64,000 bases of DNA from CAZKWG01 sp964615375 (GTDB taxonomy: Bacteria; Myxococcota_A; UBA796; CAZKWG01), in the NCBI GenBank assembly GCA_964615375.1, contig CAZTOW010000030.1:54564-118563 (forward strand), read 5' to 3'. The stretch's first letter is position 1. Each line of letters starts with the position of its first letter. The notes under the pieces are model-generated. The model saw only the letters and a program-made list of their open reading frames with translations. It was not told the origin of the DNA and searched no databases. Position numbers and translations under genes: made by a program. This document shows positions 49,615-57,608 of this stretch, one piece after another.

Positions 49615-51285
49615 GTGTACCACGACTTCCTGATCCTTGGGGGCGCGGGCCTGGTCGGCCTGCAGGTCTGTCGCCACATCGTCGCGCGTCTGGACCCGCG
49701 ACGCATCGTGGTGGCCAGCCTCAAAGAGTCCGAGGCGCTGGAGGCCTGCCGCGCGCTGGAGGCGGAATTCGGCGACCGCCCGGCCTTCGTGCCGGCCTGG
49801 GGCAACCTCTTCGTGCCCAGCGATCTGGCCGACTCCCCGCGCGACCGCATCCTGGCCGACCCGGCCCTGCGGGCGCGGCTGCTGGCCTCGCTCTACGACG
49901 ACTTCGAGAGCGCCTACGCCGAGAACCACCTCGTCCGGCTCATCCGGCTGCACCGCCCGGACGTGATCGTGGACTGCGTGAACACGGCGACGGGGCTGAG
50001 CTACCAGGACGTCTTCGACGGATCGGCCAAGGTGCGGAGCTGGCTCGGGCCCCAGGGCTTCGACGCGCGCGGCGTGCCCGACCTGGAGGCCTTCCTGCTG
50101 ACGCAGTCGGTCCCGCAGATCATCCGGCACGTCCGCTTCGTCCACCGCGCGACCACCGAGTACCAGAGCGGCGTCTACCTGAAGGTGGGCACCACCGGCA
50201 CGGGCGGGATGGGGCTCAACATCCCCTACACGCACAGCGAGGACAAGCCGAGCCACAAGCTGCTGGCCAAGACCGAGGCGGCCTTCGGTCACACCGGGCT
50301 GCTCTTCCTGCTGGCCCGCACCCCGGGCGCGCCCATCGTCAAGGAGGTCAAGCCGGCGGCGATGATCGGCTACCGCGCCGTCCAGACCAAGGAGGTCACG
50401 GACAAGCACGGCAACTCCGACCTCTACCAGCCGCAGGAGCGAACGCTGGAGGGCACGCTGGACCTCGCGGAGCCCCAGAGCGGCTACACCAACGCGGGTC
50501 GCCTGCGCGTGCCGGTGGTGGACACCGGCGAGAACGGGGTCTTCACCCGCGGCGAGTTCGCGGCGATCACCGCGCTGGGCCAGATGGAGTACATCACGCC
50601 CGAGGAGATCGCCCACGTCGTGGTCATGGAGATCATCGGCGCGAACTCGGGCAAGGACGTGATCAGCGCCCTGGACGCGAGCGTGCTCCAGCCCACCTAC
50701 AAGGCCGGGCTGGTGCGCAACGTGGCCCTTCACGATCTCGAGCTCGCCGAGCGGGAGAGCGCCATCCCCAGCGTGGCCCTGGGCAAGCTGGGCCCGCCCG
50801 AGCTCAGCAAGCTGCTCTTCGAGGCGCAGCTCTGGAAGGGCGTGTTTGGCTCGCTGAGCGCCCTCGTCGCCGACACCCGCTCGCCCGAGGCGCTCGCCGC
50901 GGCGCTCGCGGACGCCCTGGAGCCCACCGGCGTGCGCGTCGTCGCTCCCTCCATCGGCATCCCCGTGCTCCTGCCCGACGGCCGCACCGTGCTGCGCGGC
51001 CCGCGCATCAACGTCCCCGAGATCCGCGGCTATCAGAGCCAGGTCTCGCTGGACGACCCCGCCCGGGTGGACACCTGGGTCAAGAAGGGCTGGGTGGATC
51101 TGCGCCCCGCCAACATCGCCACCTGGCTGGCCCGCTTCCGCCGCATGCACTCTACGCGCGTGAACCTGCGGGACGCCGGGTCGGCGGCGGCGACCATCGA
51201 AGCCTACATGGGCGACCGCTTCGAGATCGGCGAGATCGTGGCGTGGATCTTCAATAATGAGATGAAGGGCTATCGGATGAAGTGA
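49615..51285 (+). CDS. NAD(P)-binding Rossmann-fold protein, unknown substrate
   Basis: A 556-residue protein starting at GTG 49615 (GGGAG upstream). The N-terminal ILGGAGLVGLQVCRHIV is a dinucleotide-binding loop of the extended SDR type, and VIVDCVNTATGLSYQD follows with the usual spacing. An internal YQSGVYLKVGTTGTGGMGLN and KPSHKLLAKTEAAFGHTG may contain a YxxxK-like catalytic site. The C-terminal half is not recognised (CATALYTIC residues therefore uncertain). Length is greater than a typical epimerase (~310-350). Probably a cytoplasmic oxidoreductase or sugar-modifying enzyme; a known family could not be assigned by eye. Confidence 0.6.
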   Translation: MYHDFLILGGAGLVGLQVCRHIVARLDPRRIVVASLKESEALEACRALEAEFGDRPAFVPAWGNLFVPSDLADSPRDRILADPALRARLLASLYDDFESAYAENHLVRLIRLHRPDVIVDCVNTATGLSYQDVFDGSAKVRSWLGPQGFDARGVPDLEAFLLTQSVPQIIRHVRFVHRATTEYQSGVYLKVGTTGTGGMGLNIPYTHSEDKPSHKLLAKTEAAFGHTGLLFLLARTPGAPIVKEVKPAAMIGYRAVQTKEVTDKHGNSDLYQPQERTLEGTLDLAEPQSGYTNAGRLRVPVVDTGENGVFTRGEFAAITALGQMEYITPEEIAHVVVMEIIGANSGKDVISALDASVLQPTYKAGLVRNVALHDLELAERESAIPSVALGKLGPPELSKLLFEAQLWKGVFGSLSALVADTRSPEALAAALADALEPTGVRVVAPSIGIPVLLPDGRTVLRGPRINVPEIRGYQSQVSLDDPARVDTWVKKGWVDLRPANIATWLARFRRMHSTRVNLRDAGSAAATIEAYMGDRFEIGEIVAWIFNNEMKGYRMK

Positions 51286-51444
51286 GGTTGCGGGCGCCCA
51301 GGTCGCTGAGACCGTGACGTGCTTGACGGCCTGGAGCACGCTCGATAGAGGCCAGACGTGCCATGTACGGGAGGGTCCGACGTGGCACATCGACTGACTC
51401 GCAGACTGAACCAACCTCAGACAGTCCATCCTGATATGGCGCGC

Positions 51445-51492
51445 CACGCCTCAGGCGAGTGTCCTCCTATGGGAGCGCTCGCCTGAGGCGTG
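51445..51492. promoter_or_regulatory. Perfect 15-bp inverted repeat before the toxin locus
   Basis: CACGCCTCAGGCGAG (51445-51459) and its exact reverse complement (51478-51492) are separated by 18 nt with a purine/pyrimidine-rich loop. It ends 18 bp before the ATG of the next gene. Without a T-tract it is a weak terminator; it could be an operator or an attenuator stem. The 200-bp stretch before it (51286-51440) holds no gene and shows a weaker GTGCCA/TGGCAC dyad. Confidence 0.6.
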
Positions 51493-51510
51493 ACGTTGGA
51501 GCTTGCCAAC

Positions 51511-51984
51511 ATGGCGATCATCAAGACAAGGGGCACTCCCGCGCGGCCGGAGGCGCAGGAGCAGGATCCAGCCGCCATCAAGGCGGCGCTCTCCGTCGTC
51601 ACCGACGAGCTCAACGAGGCCCTCCAGCGCGCGGAGAATGCGCTCCTGGGCCTCGGGCTCGGCGTCCGCGCCTCTGTGGAGATCGAGCGAACGGACAACC
51701 CTGGGGGCCCGACCTGGTTTCGGCTGCTCACCTTCGGCAAGCTGGACCGACAGTGGCGGCTGATCTACGAGAGCGGCTTCGACGACCCGGAGCTCGAACA
51801 ATGGAATGAAGGGCTTCTCCTGAACGCCAGCCGGGAGGTCCGCATCGAGGCGTCGCGCCTTCTCCCGAAGCTCTACGAGGAGCTCCTGCGCACGGCGATG
51901 AAGCAGGTCGCCGACGTGGACGAGGCCACCCGGACCGTCGACGCCTTCGTGTCCACGCTCGCCTCGAAGCGGAGCACGCCATGA
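51511..51984 (+). CDS. Hypothetical protein co-transcribed with YoeB-like toxin
   Basis: A 157-residue product from ATG 51511 (GGAG upstream; a GTG at 51490 inside the hairpin is the alternative). Sequence MAIIKTRGTPARPEAQEQDP has no signal peptide. A helix (EALQRAENALLGLGLGVRAS) is followed by beta strands and a long C-terminal helix (YEELLRTAMKQVADVDEATR). No antitoxin family was recognised. It overlaps the toxin gene by 4 bp (ATGA), the usual place for an antitoxin gene, so it may be part of the toxin-antitoxin system. Confidence 0.65.
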   Translation: MAIIKTRGTPARPEAQEQDPAAIKAALSVVTDELNEALQRAENALLGLGLGVRASVEIERTDNPGGPTWFRLLTFGKLDRQWRLIYESGFDDPELEQWNEGLLLNASREVRIEASRLLPKLYEELLRTAMKQVADVDEATRTVDAFVSTLASKRSTP

Positions 51985-52244
51985 GCTGGACGCTCCTCTT
52001 CTCCCGGGAGGCCGTCAAGGACAAGGCGCGTCTGAGGCAGGCAGGACTGGCCGACAACGCCAAGGCGCTGCTCGCCGTCCTACGCGAGAACCCCTTCGCC
52101 AACCCTCCTCGATACGAAAAGCTGGTCGGCGACCTGATGGGCCTTTACAGTCGCAGGATCAACCGGCAGCATCGTCTGGTTTACGCGATCGACGTGGAGG
52201 CGAAGCGAGTCCGCATCCTCCGGATGTGGACCCACTACGAGTGA
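51981..52244 (+). CDS. yoeB: YoeB/Txe-family mRNA interferase toxin
   Basis: The 87-residue protein has the YoeB signature: WTLLFSREAVKDKARLRQAG, PRYEKLVGDLMGLYSRRINR and a C-terminal HRLVYAIDVEAKRVRILRMW, ending HYE. YoeB cuts mRNA at the ribosomal A site; catalytic Glu/Arg/His/Tyr-type residues are in place (Glu46-like in FANPPRYEKL, C-terminal His and Tyr). The closest antitoxin-like gene is on the opposite strand 11 bp downstream (52255-52503) rather than upstream as usual. Confidence 0.85.
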   Translation: MSWTLLFSREAVKDKARLRQAGLADNAKALLAVLRENPFANPPRYEKLVGDLMGLYSRRINRQHRLVYAIDVEAKRVRILRMWTHYE

Positions 52245-52254
52245 CGCGCTCGGC

Positions 52255-52503
52255 CTACCAGTCCTTGTCGTCGTCGGGAGCCATCTCGTCCACGGGCTCC
52301 TGACGCGCGGCCAGAATGGACTCCTTGAGACCGGGGATGGCGCTCAAGTACAAGGTCTCTTCGATAGACCGCCAGTCCTCTTCGCTGATCAGCACGGCGT
52401 TGTTGCGCGGCCCCGCGATGAACACGGGCTCGTGGCTCTCGGCCACCTCGTCCACCAGGCGGAACAGGCGGGCTCGAGCGGTGGTCGCGTTGATGACTGC
52501 CAT
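52255..52503 (-). CDS. yefM: YefM/Phd-family antitoxin
   Basis: The 82-residue protein MAVINATTARARLFRLVDEV has the YefM/Phd DNA-binding N-terminus, AESHEPVFIAGPRNNAVLIS and EEDWRSIEETLYL, followed by an acidic C-terminal tail suited for wrapping the toxin. YefM neutralises YoeB and represses its own promoter. It is convergent with the toxin gene, which is unusual. Its promoter has TTGACA and TACATG separated by 17 bp, with a dyad between. Strong GGGGGGAGG ribosome binding site. Confidence 0.85.
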   Translation of the reverse strand: MAVINATTARARLFRLVDEVAESHEPVFIAGPRNNAVLISEEDWRSIEETLYLSAIPGLKESILAARQEPVDEMAPDDDKDW

Positions 52504-52521
52504 CGTGCCTCCCCCCTTCAT

Positions 52522-52537
52522 GTACGTGAAGCCGTAC
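52522..52537 (-). promoter_or_regulatory. Operator-like dyad GTACG-N6-CGTAC before antitoxin gene
   Basis: Perfect 5-bp arms with a GTAC core, between the -35 TTGACA and the ribosome binding site of the antitoxin gene. In E. coli, YefM binds palindromes with a TGTACA core, so this is a plausible autorepression site. Confidence 0.6.
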
Positions 52538-52574
52538 GCCTTGTCAATGGTTGGGGTCGGCATCTGCCAGATCC

Positions 52575-53966
52575 TCACTCCGCCGGGCTCTCCGCGCTCA
52601 CGCCCTCCTCCGCCTCCTCCTCGGGCGCATCGATGTAGCCGAGCAGCCGGAGCTGCTCCTCGCTCTCCTTGCTCTGCGGGGCGCGGGGGAGGTTCGGCAG
52701 GATCGGGCTGACGCCGCCCCGCCGATCGAAGAGCGCGCGGAAGAGGGGGCGGCCGAGCTCGCGGCTCTCGTCTTCGGCGAGCTGCTCGCGCTCGGAGGCG
52801 TCGGGCGCCACCTCCCAGAGCTCCATCCCGCGGGAGGCCAGATCCACCACCAGGCGATGTTCGCCGTTGACGACGCTGGCCAGCTCGCCGCCGTGGACCA
52901 CGCTCTCGGAGAGGGCCACGCGCCCCTCGGGAGGGCTCGCGGTGGCCAGGGTCCAGAGGTCGGTGCCCTCCGAGCCGGGCGGGCGGGCGGCGCCGGCGCG
53001 GGCGACGAGGCCCTGGAAGAGGTCGACGTGTTCGACGGTGCCCCGGTAGCGACCGGGCGGCGGGGCGCCGGCCCCGGCCAGGATCAGCGGGACGTGGACC
53101 AGCTCCCCGTAGAGGGTGTGGCCGTGCTCGAAGCCGCCGTGGTCCCAGAGCTCCTCGCCGTGGTCGGCGGTCACCACCAGCAGGGTGCGCCACCAGCGCT
53201 CGTCCAGGCGCCGGACCAGCTCGGCGACGGCCTGGTCGGCGGCCAGGATCTCCTCGTCGTAGAGCCCGATGATGGCCTCGCGCACGGCGGGCTCGGGGGT
53301 GGGGCCGGCGCGGCTCATGCCCGCCCCGATGAAGGGCACCGGGACCGGCAGGCCCTCCTTCGGCGCGAAGGTGCCCCGGATCTCGGCCGGCGGGTCATAG
53401 CCGACGTGTGGCTCCATGAAGTGCAGCAGCAGGAAGGCCGGGCCGGGCTGCTGGTCGAGCCAGGCCATCCCGGCGTCCACCGTCACCTTCGCGCTCCGGT
53501 GCTGCTTGTTGTCGGCGTCCGCGATGTCGTAGACGTCGAAGCCCTGGTTCATGTTCAGGCCGGGCTTCAGGAAGGGGTTGTTGACGAAGGCGGCGGTGGC
53601 GTAGCCGGCGGCCTTGAGGCTCTCGGCCAGCGTGACGGTCTCCTGGGTGATCTCGCCGAAGAGCACCGGGTTCTTCTGGTCGCGCACGGCCCGGTGGCTG
53701 TGGGGGTACTGCCCGGTGAGCAGGCTGGCGAAGCTGGCGAGCGTCCAGCCGGCGTGGCTGTAGGCGCGCTCGAAGAGGGCCCCCTTCGCGGCGAGCGCGT
53801 CGATGGCGGGCGAGGTGGGGCGCGCGTAGCCGTAGGCGCCCAGGTGGTCGGCGCGCAAGGTGTCGATCACCACCAGCACGATGTCGGGGTGCTGGGGCGG
53901 CGTGGGGGCGCAGGCCCCGAGGAGCAGGAGCGCGAGCAGGGACCGGAGGGGGCGCGCGGCGGTCAT
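52575..53966 (-). CDS. Sulfatase-fold lipoprotein lacking formylglycine residue
   Basis: The gene gives a 463-residue lipoprotein (lipobox LLLLGAC) of the alkaline phosphatase/sulfatase superfamily. Metal-binding motifs are VLVVIDTLRADHLGAYGY, ADHGEELWDHGG and HTLYGELVHVPL. In true sulfatases the nucleophile is Cys or Ser in C/S-x-P-x-R; the equivalent here is WTLASFASLLTGQYP, with Thr at the nucleophile place and no Pro or Arg. It may therefore be a phosphoglycerol-transferase- or phosphatase-like enzyme using Thr. C-terminal end is acidic. Exposed on periplasmic or outer face. Confidence 0.82.
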   Translation of the reverse strand: MTAARPLRSLLALLLLGACAPTPPQHPDIVLVVIDTLRADHLGAYGYARPTSPAIDALAAKGALFERAYSHAGWTLASFASLLTGQYPHSHRAVRDQKNPVLFGEITQETVTLAESLKAAGYATAAFVNNPFLKPGLNMNQGFDVYDIADADNKQHRSAKVTVDAGMAWLDQQPGPAFLLLHFMEPHVGYDPPAEIRGTFAPKEGLPVPVPFIGAGMSRAGPTPEPAVREAIIGLYDEEILAADQAVAELVRRLDERWWRTLLVVTADHGEELWDHGGFEHGHTLYGELVHVPLILAGAGAPPPGRYRGTVEHVDLFQGLVARAGAARPPGSEGTDLWTLATASPPEGRVALSESVVHGGELASVVNGEHRLVVDLASRGMELWEVAPDASEREQLAEDESRELGRPLFRALFDRRGGVSPILPNLPRAPQSKESEEQLRLLGYIDAPEEEAEEGVSAESPAE

Positions 53967-54035
53967 GAGGCGCAGGTTATCCCGAAGCCAGGCCACCCGT
54001 GGGCGTCCTCGCCCCGCCTGCGCTAACCTGCCCCG

Positions 54036-55592
54036 GTGAGCCTGCGCCGCCGCGACCTGCTGGTGCTCCTGCTCCTCCTGGGGCTGGCGCTCCCCTTCCT
54101 GGGCAAGCCGGTCCACATCGACGAGGCCAACTTCCTCCGGCTGGCGGAGGGCGCGGCGCTGGACCCCTGGCGCCCGCACGCGGTGACCATCAACTGGCAG
54201 GGTCACCAGGAGCCGGCCTTCGACGTGCTCTCCAACCCGCCCGGGATCGCCTGGCTGCTGGCGCCGCTCCACGGGCTGCCGATCTGGGCGCAGCGGCTCT
54301 CCCTGCTGCCCTGGCTCCTGCTGGCCGTGCCGGCGGCGGCGCGGCTGGGCGAGCGGGCGGGGGCCTCGGGATCACTCGCGGCCCTGCTGATCGTCGGCAG
54401 CCCCACGGGCCTGTGGGCCACGGGCGCGCTGACCCCGGACCTGCCCCTCTTCGCCACGGCCCTGGCGGGGATGGCGGGGCTGCTGGCGACGCCGCCGGGG
54501 GCGCTGGGGCGGGCCTGGCCCTGGGCGCTGCTGCTGGGGTTCTCCGCCTGCTTCCGCTACTCCGGGCTCGCGCTGCTGCCGCTGGCGCCGCTGTGGGCGC
54601 TGCTCTGTGGGCGGCGGCGGGAGGCGGTGCTGCTGGGGGCGGCGGCGGGCCTGCCCATCGGGCTGCTGGCGCTCCACGACCTCCACGCCTACGGGCGCCT
54701 GCACCTGCTGGCGATGGTGGGCTTCCAGAGCGTCTCCGACACGGATCGCGACCTGCTGCGAAAGCTGGCCGCCGCCGTGGCCGTGCTGGGGGGCGCCGCG
54801 GTGCTGCCCGTGCTCGCGCTCGCGCGGCCGCGGCCGGCCCTGGTGGGCGGAGTGGCGGGGTTGTTCCTGGGGATCGCCGCGGGGAGGCTCTCCGGACACG
54901 AGGGTGTCGCGCTGCTCACCACGGTCGCCGCCTGCGCGTGCGGCGGCGCCACCCTGGGCGGGGCGGCGCGGGCGCGGGACCGGCTCGACCTGCTGCTGCT
55001 CTGCTGGCTGGGCCTCGGGCTCGCCTTCCTGCTCACGCTGCGCTTCACGGCCACCCGCTACTGGCTCCCCTTCCTGGCCCCCGCGGCGCTGCTGCCCCTG
55101 CGCGTCGCCGGGCCTCGGCTGGGGAGGGTGGCGGTGGGGCTCACGCTCTCGCTGGGGCTGCTGCTCCTCGTGGACGACCTGCGGCTGGCCCGCGCCCAGG
55201 AGCGGCTGGCCGCCTGGGTGCTGGAGCGCGCGGCGGGCGAGCGCGGCCTCGTCGCCGGGCACTGGGGATTCCAGTTCTACTTGGAGCGGGCTGGCTGGAG
55301 CTCGCTGGAGGAGGACGCGGTTGTACCAGATGGTACACTTCTGGCCGTCTCCACCGCCGCCTGGCCCCAGGAGCCCGCGCCCGGCTGCCTGAGTGAGCTC
55401 GCCCGCCAGAGCGTCCTGGACCCCTGGCCCGCCCCCCGCGTGCTGACCGTGGACGGCGCCGCCAACCTGCACGCGAGCTCGCTCAGCGCCAACCCGCCGC
55501 GGGAGAGCTACGCGCCCTGGGGATTCGGCCGGGATCCGCTGGACACGGTGGTCCTGCTGCGGGGGTGCGGGGAGGGGGAGCCAAGACCGTGA
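54036..55592 (+). CDS. Multi-pass membrane protein, GT39/PMT-like glycosyltransferase
   Basis: A 518-residue polytopic protein with ~10 hydrophobic segments. An early HIDEANFLRLAEG has the Asp-Glu pair of GT-C glycosyltransferases of the PMT/ArnT type. A large loop and a C-terminal soluble part follow (~400-518). It could transfer a sugar from a lipid carrier to proteins or lipids outside the membrane. It starts with GTG at 54036 (MSLRRRDLLVLL...) and is divergent from the sulfatase-fold gene with only 69 bp between. A palindrome TGTACCA-GA-TGGTACA lies inside at 55322-55337. Confidence 0.72.
   Translation: MSLRRRDLLVLLLLLGLALPFLGKPVHIDEANFLRLAEGAALDPWRPHAVTINWQGHQEPAFDVLSNPPGIAWLLAPLHGLPIWAQRLSLLPWLLLAVPAAARLGERAGASGSLAALLIVGSPTGLWATGALTPDLPLFATALAGMAGLLATPPGALGRAWPWALLLGFSACFRYSGLALLPLAPLWALLCGRRREAVLLGAAAGLPIGLLALHDLHAYGRLHLLAMVGFQSVSDTDRDLLRKLAAAVAVLGGAAVLPVLALARPRPALVGGVAGLFLGIAAGRLSGHEGVALLTTVAACACGGATLGGAARARDRLDLLLLCWLGLGLAFLLTLRFTATRYWLPFLAPAALLPLRVAGPRLGRVAVGLTLSLGLLLLVDDLRLARAQERLAAWVLERAAGERGLVAGHWGFQFYLERAGWSSLEEDAVVPDGTLLAVSTAAWPQEPAPGCLSELARQSVLDPWPAPRVLTVDGAANLHASSLSANPPRESYAPWGFGRDPLDTVVLLRGCGEGEPRP
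55322..55337. repeat. 16-bp inverted repeat inside the GT39-like gene
   Basis: TGTACCA and TGGTACA (7-bp perfect arms) are separated by GA, encoding VPDGT with A/T-ending codons in an otherwise GC-ending gene. It has a GTAC core as in the antitoxin operators. Confidence 0.45.
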
Positions 55593-55634
55593 AGGCCGAC
55601 TGGAAATCGGCCGGCGCGTCCTGGCGAGCCCCGC

Positions 55635-56171
55635 TCAGTCGCAGTAGCTCCCGCCGCGCGGCGACTCCACGCTCGCCGAGTAGTAGTCCGAGTCGAAGTC
55701 AGCGCTGTAGGTGCCCTCGGCGTTTGCGCAGCTCATGGTCTCGTAGTCCCCCTCACAGTCCAGGGTCAGGGAGAGGGCGGCGATCTCCAGCTGAGCCTGG
55801 AAGATCCCGCCCTCCTCGTCCACGAGCACCGGCGTCACGGCGACCTCGTGGACCTCGTGCTCGTCGTCGTAGCCGTTGACGCAGCCGCCGGTGTCGGCCT
55901 CCTCGATGTACTCCTCATAGGTGAAGAAGGTCCCGCTGGACTCGCCGAGGCTCAGCCACAGCTCGCCGTAGTGGTAGGCGTGGTCGCCGGGATCGGCGGA
56001 CCAGGGGTACTCCACGGTGCCGGAGCTCGACGACACGCGGGTCGCCTGCCAGTCCCCCGTCATCAGCGCACCGCCCCCGCAACCCCCTCCGCCTTCCTTG
56101 CCTCCTCCGCAACCCAGGATGATGAGCAGAACAGACACGACACCAACAACGCGACCCACATGCACGGACAT
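55635..56171 (-). CDS. Small lipoprotein with beta-rich mature part
   Basis: The 178-residue product has a lipoprotein signal (VGVVSVLLIILGC), a Gly-rich stretch (~21-34), and a beta-rich acidic mature domain with four conserved-looking Cys (CVNGYDDEHEVHEVAV, LDCEGDYETMSCANAEGTYS). Start ATG 56171 with GGGAGA upstream. The gene is 11 bp downstream of the SH3-type gene on the same strand, probably one operon. Family not recognised. Confidence 0.7.
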   Translation of the reverse strand: MSVHVGRVVGVVSVLLIILGCGGGKEGGGGCGGGALMTGDWQATRVSSSSGTVEYPWSADPGDHAYHYGELWLSLGESSGTFFTYEEYIEEADTGGCVNGYDDEHEVHEVAVTPVLVDEEGGIFQAQLEIAALSLTLDCEGDYETMSCANAEGTYSADFDSDYYSASVESPRGGSYCD

Positions 56172-56182
56172 GATCTCTCCCT

Positions 56183-57496
56183 TCACAGCGACTTCAGGTT
56201 GTTCTTCTTGACCCAGCCGCGCGTGGCGCCGTCGGGCAGCAGGATCTGGACGAAGTCCCCCTCGGCCGAGATCTTGAAGACACGGGTCCACTCCGGCAGC
56301 GATCCGACCGTCTCCGCCTTCTTCTCGGGGGCGCCGAGCAGATCGACCTCCGGGCGCAGGAGGGGCCGGACCAGCATGGCCTCCCCCTCGGGCGCGGGCG
56401 CGGTGGCGAGCGCGCGGGCGCGGGTGACGAGCGGATCGAGCGCGGGGAGCGGGATCGGCGCCGGGCGGACGCCGTAGGCCTCCTCGACGCGGGCCAGGGC
56501 CTCCTGACACCGCGCGCTGGCCTGCTCCAGCTCGGCGTGCTCGTCGCGCGCGGCGTAGCGGCGGGCCATCTCCAGGAGGGCCTGGGACTCGGCGAAATTC
56601 CCGGTCGCCAGGAGCAGGGCGGCGGCGTGGTGGATCTGGGCGTGGTCGAAGGGGCTGCTCTGGAGCGAGGCGAGCGTGAGACCCGCCGCGGTCTCCCAGC
56701 TCCCGGTCGCCAGCGCGCTCACGGTCCCCTTGTTGGAGCGGCCGGGCTGAACCGGGTAGGCGATGGTGTGGTAGGCGGGCCGGAAGGACCGGGCGAATTC
56801 ATCCGCCTTGCTCGAGATGGTCGGCGCGGTGAGCTCGGTGACGCTGGCGATCTGCAGCGGATCCTCGCCCGCCTCGTCGCAGTCCTTGGAGCGCTTCGTG
56901 TCGCTGCCAGAGTCCTGCAGGATCACCACGCCGTCGGCCCCGTACAGGGTCCAGGCGTAGTCCACCCGCGCGACCCGCTCAGCGCAGGGGACCTTGTAGC
57001 GCTCCTTCTTCTCGCCTGTATCCGTCTTGACCACGCGCTCGCGGTCCTCCTCGGTCTCGACGTAGGACTCCTCCACGCCGTCCACCGAGCCGGTCGCCAC
57101 CAGCCGGCCGCCGTGCTCCGCGACCAGGCGCCGGATGGCGGCGGGGTCCAGCGGGCCATCGACGTTGGCGCGGGCCACCTTGATGTCCACGGGGACCGGC
57201 GCGCCGAGGAGGGGGACGCGCGCGTCGCGCCCCGGCGCCTCGCCGCTGAGCTCGTGCGCCAGCGCGTCGCCGAAGGCCCGGCTCCCACGGGCGCTCTGAG
57301 AGACGACCAGGGTCTCGCGGAAGCCGGGGAGGACCTGCCTGGGCAGGTCGAGGACCTGGACCGCGGCGGTCTCGGCGGCGAGCGCGGGCGCGGCGCTCCA
57401 CCCCAGGACGAGCGCGCAGGCGCCGAGACGGGACAAGGACGCGGCGGATTGGATCCGCGGATGGAAAAAGAGCTGGCTCGAAGGTGACTGTCTCAT
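56183..57496 (-). CDS. Secreted protein with C-terminal SH3-like domain
   Basis: A 437-residue protein with a signal peptide (ACALVLGWSAAPALAAETA). Central residues ~60-210 contain a lipoprotein-NlpE-like or TolB-N-like region (PVPVDIKVARANVDGPLDPA). Helical TPR-like segments (~250-330) and a C-terminal SH3_3-like domain (AETVGSLPEWTRVFKISAEG, GATRGWVKKNNLKSL) follow. SH3-like domains bind peptidoglycan peptides, so a cell-wall association is inferred. Upstream partner of the small lipoprotein gene. Exact function unknown. Confidence 0.7.
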   Translation of the reverse strand: MRQSPSSQLFFHPRIQSAASLSRLGACALVLGWSAAPALAAETAAVQVLDLPRQVLPGFRETLVVSQSARGSRAFGDALAHELSGEAPGRDARVPLLGAPVPVDIKVARANVDGPLDPAAIRRLVAEHGGRLVATGSVDGVEESYVETEEDRERVVKTDTGEKKERYKVPCAERVARVDYAWTLYGADGVVILQDSGSDTKRSKDCDEAGEDPLQIASVTELTAPTISSKADEFARSFRPAYHTIAYPVQPGRSNKGTVSALATGSWETAAGLTLASLQSSPFDHAQIHHAAALLLATGNFAESQALLEMARRYAARDEHAELEQASARCQEALARVEEAYGVRPAPIPLPALDPLVTRARALATAPAPEGEAMLVRPLLRPEVDLLGAPEKKAETVGSLPEWTRVFKISAEGDFVQILLPDGATRGWVKKNNLKSL

Positions 57497-57608
57497 GTCG
57501 GGCTCCCAATGACCAGCCCAACATAGGTCTCTCCACGTCCGCGGTCCAGCGATCGGCGGGCCCGCCTGTTGCGTCACGAAATACGCGGAGGGCTCGCGCG
57601 TCCAAGGA

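Noticed and set aside
49700..49770. GAATTC sites in several genes as relics of cloning or restriction barcode
   Set aside because: Scattered single sites without flanking similarity; consistent with chance.
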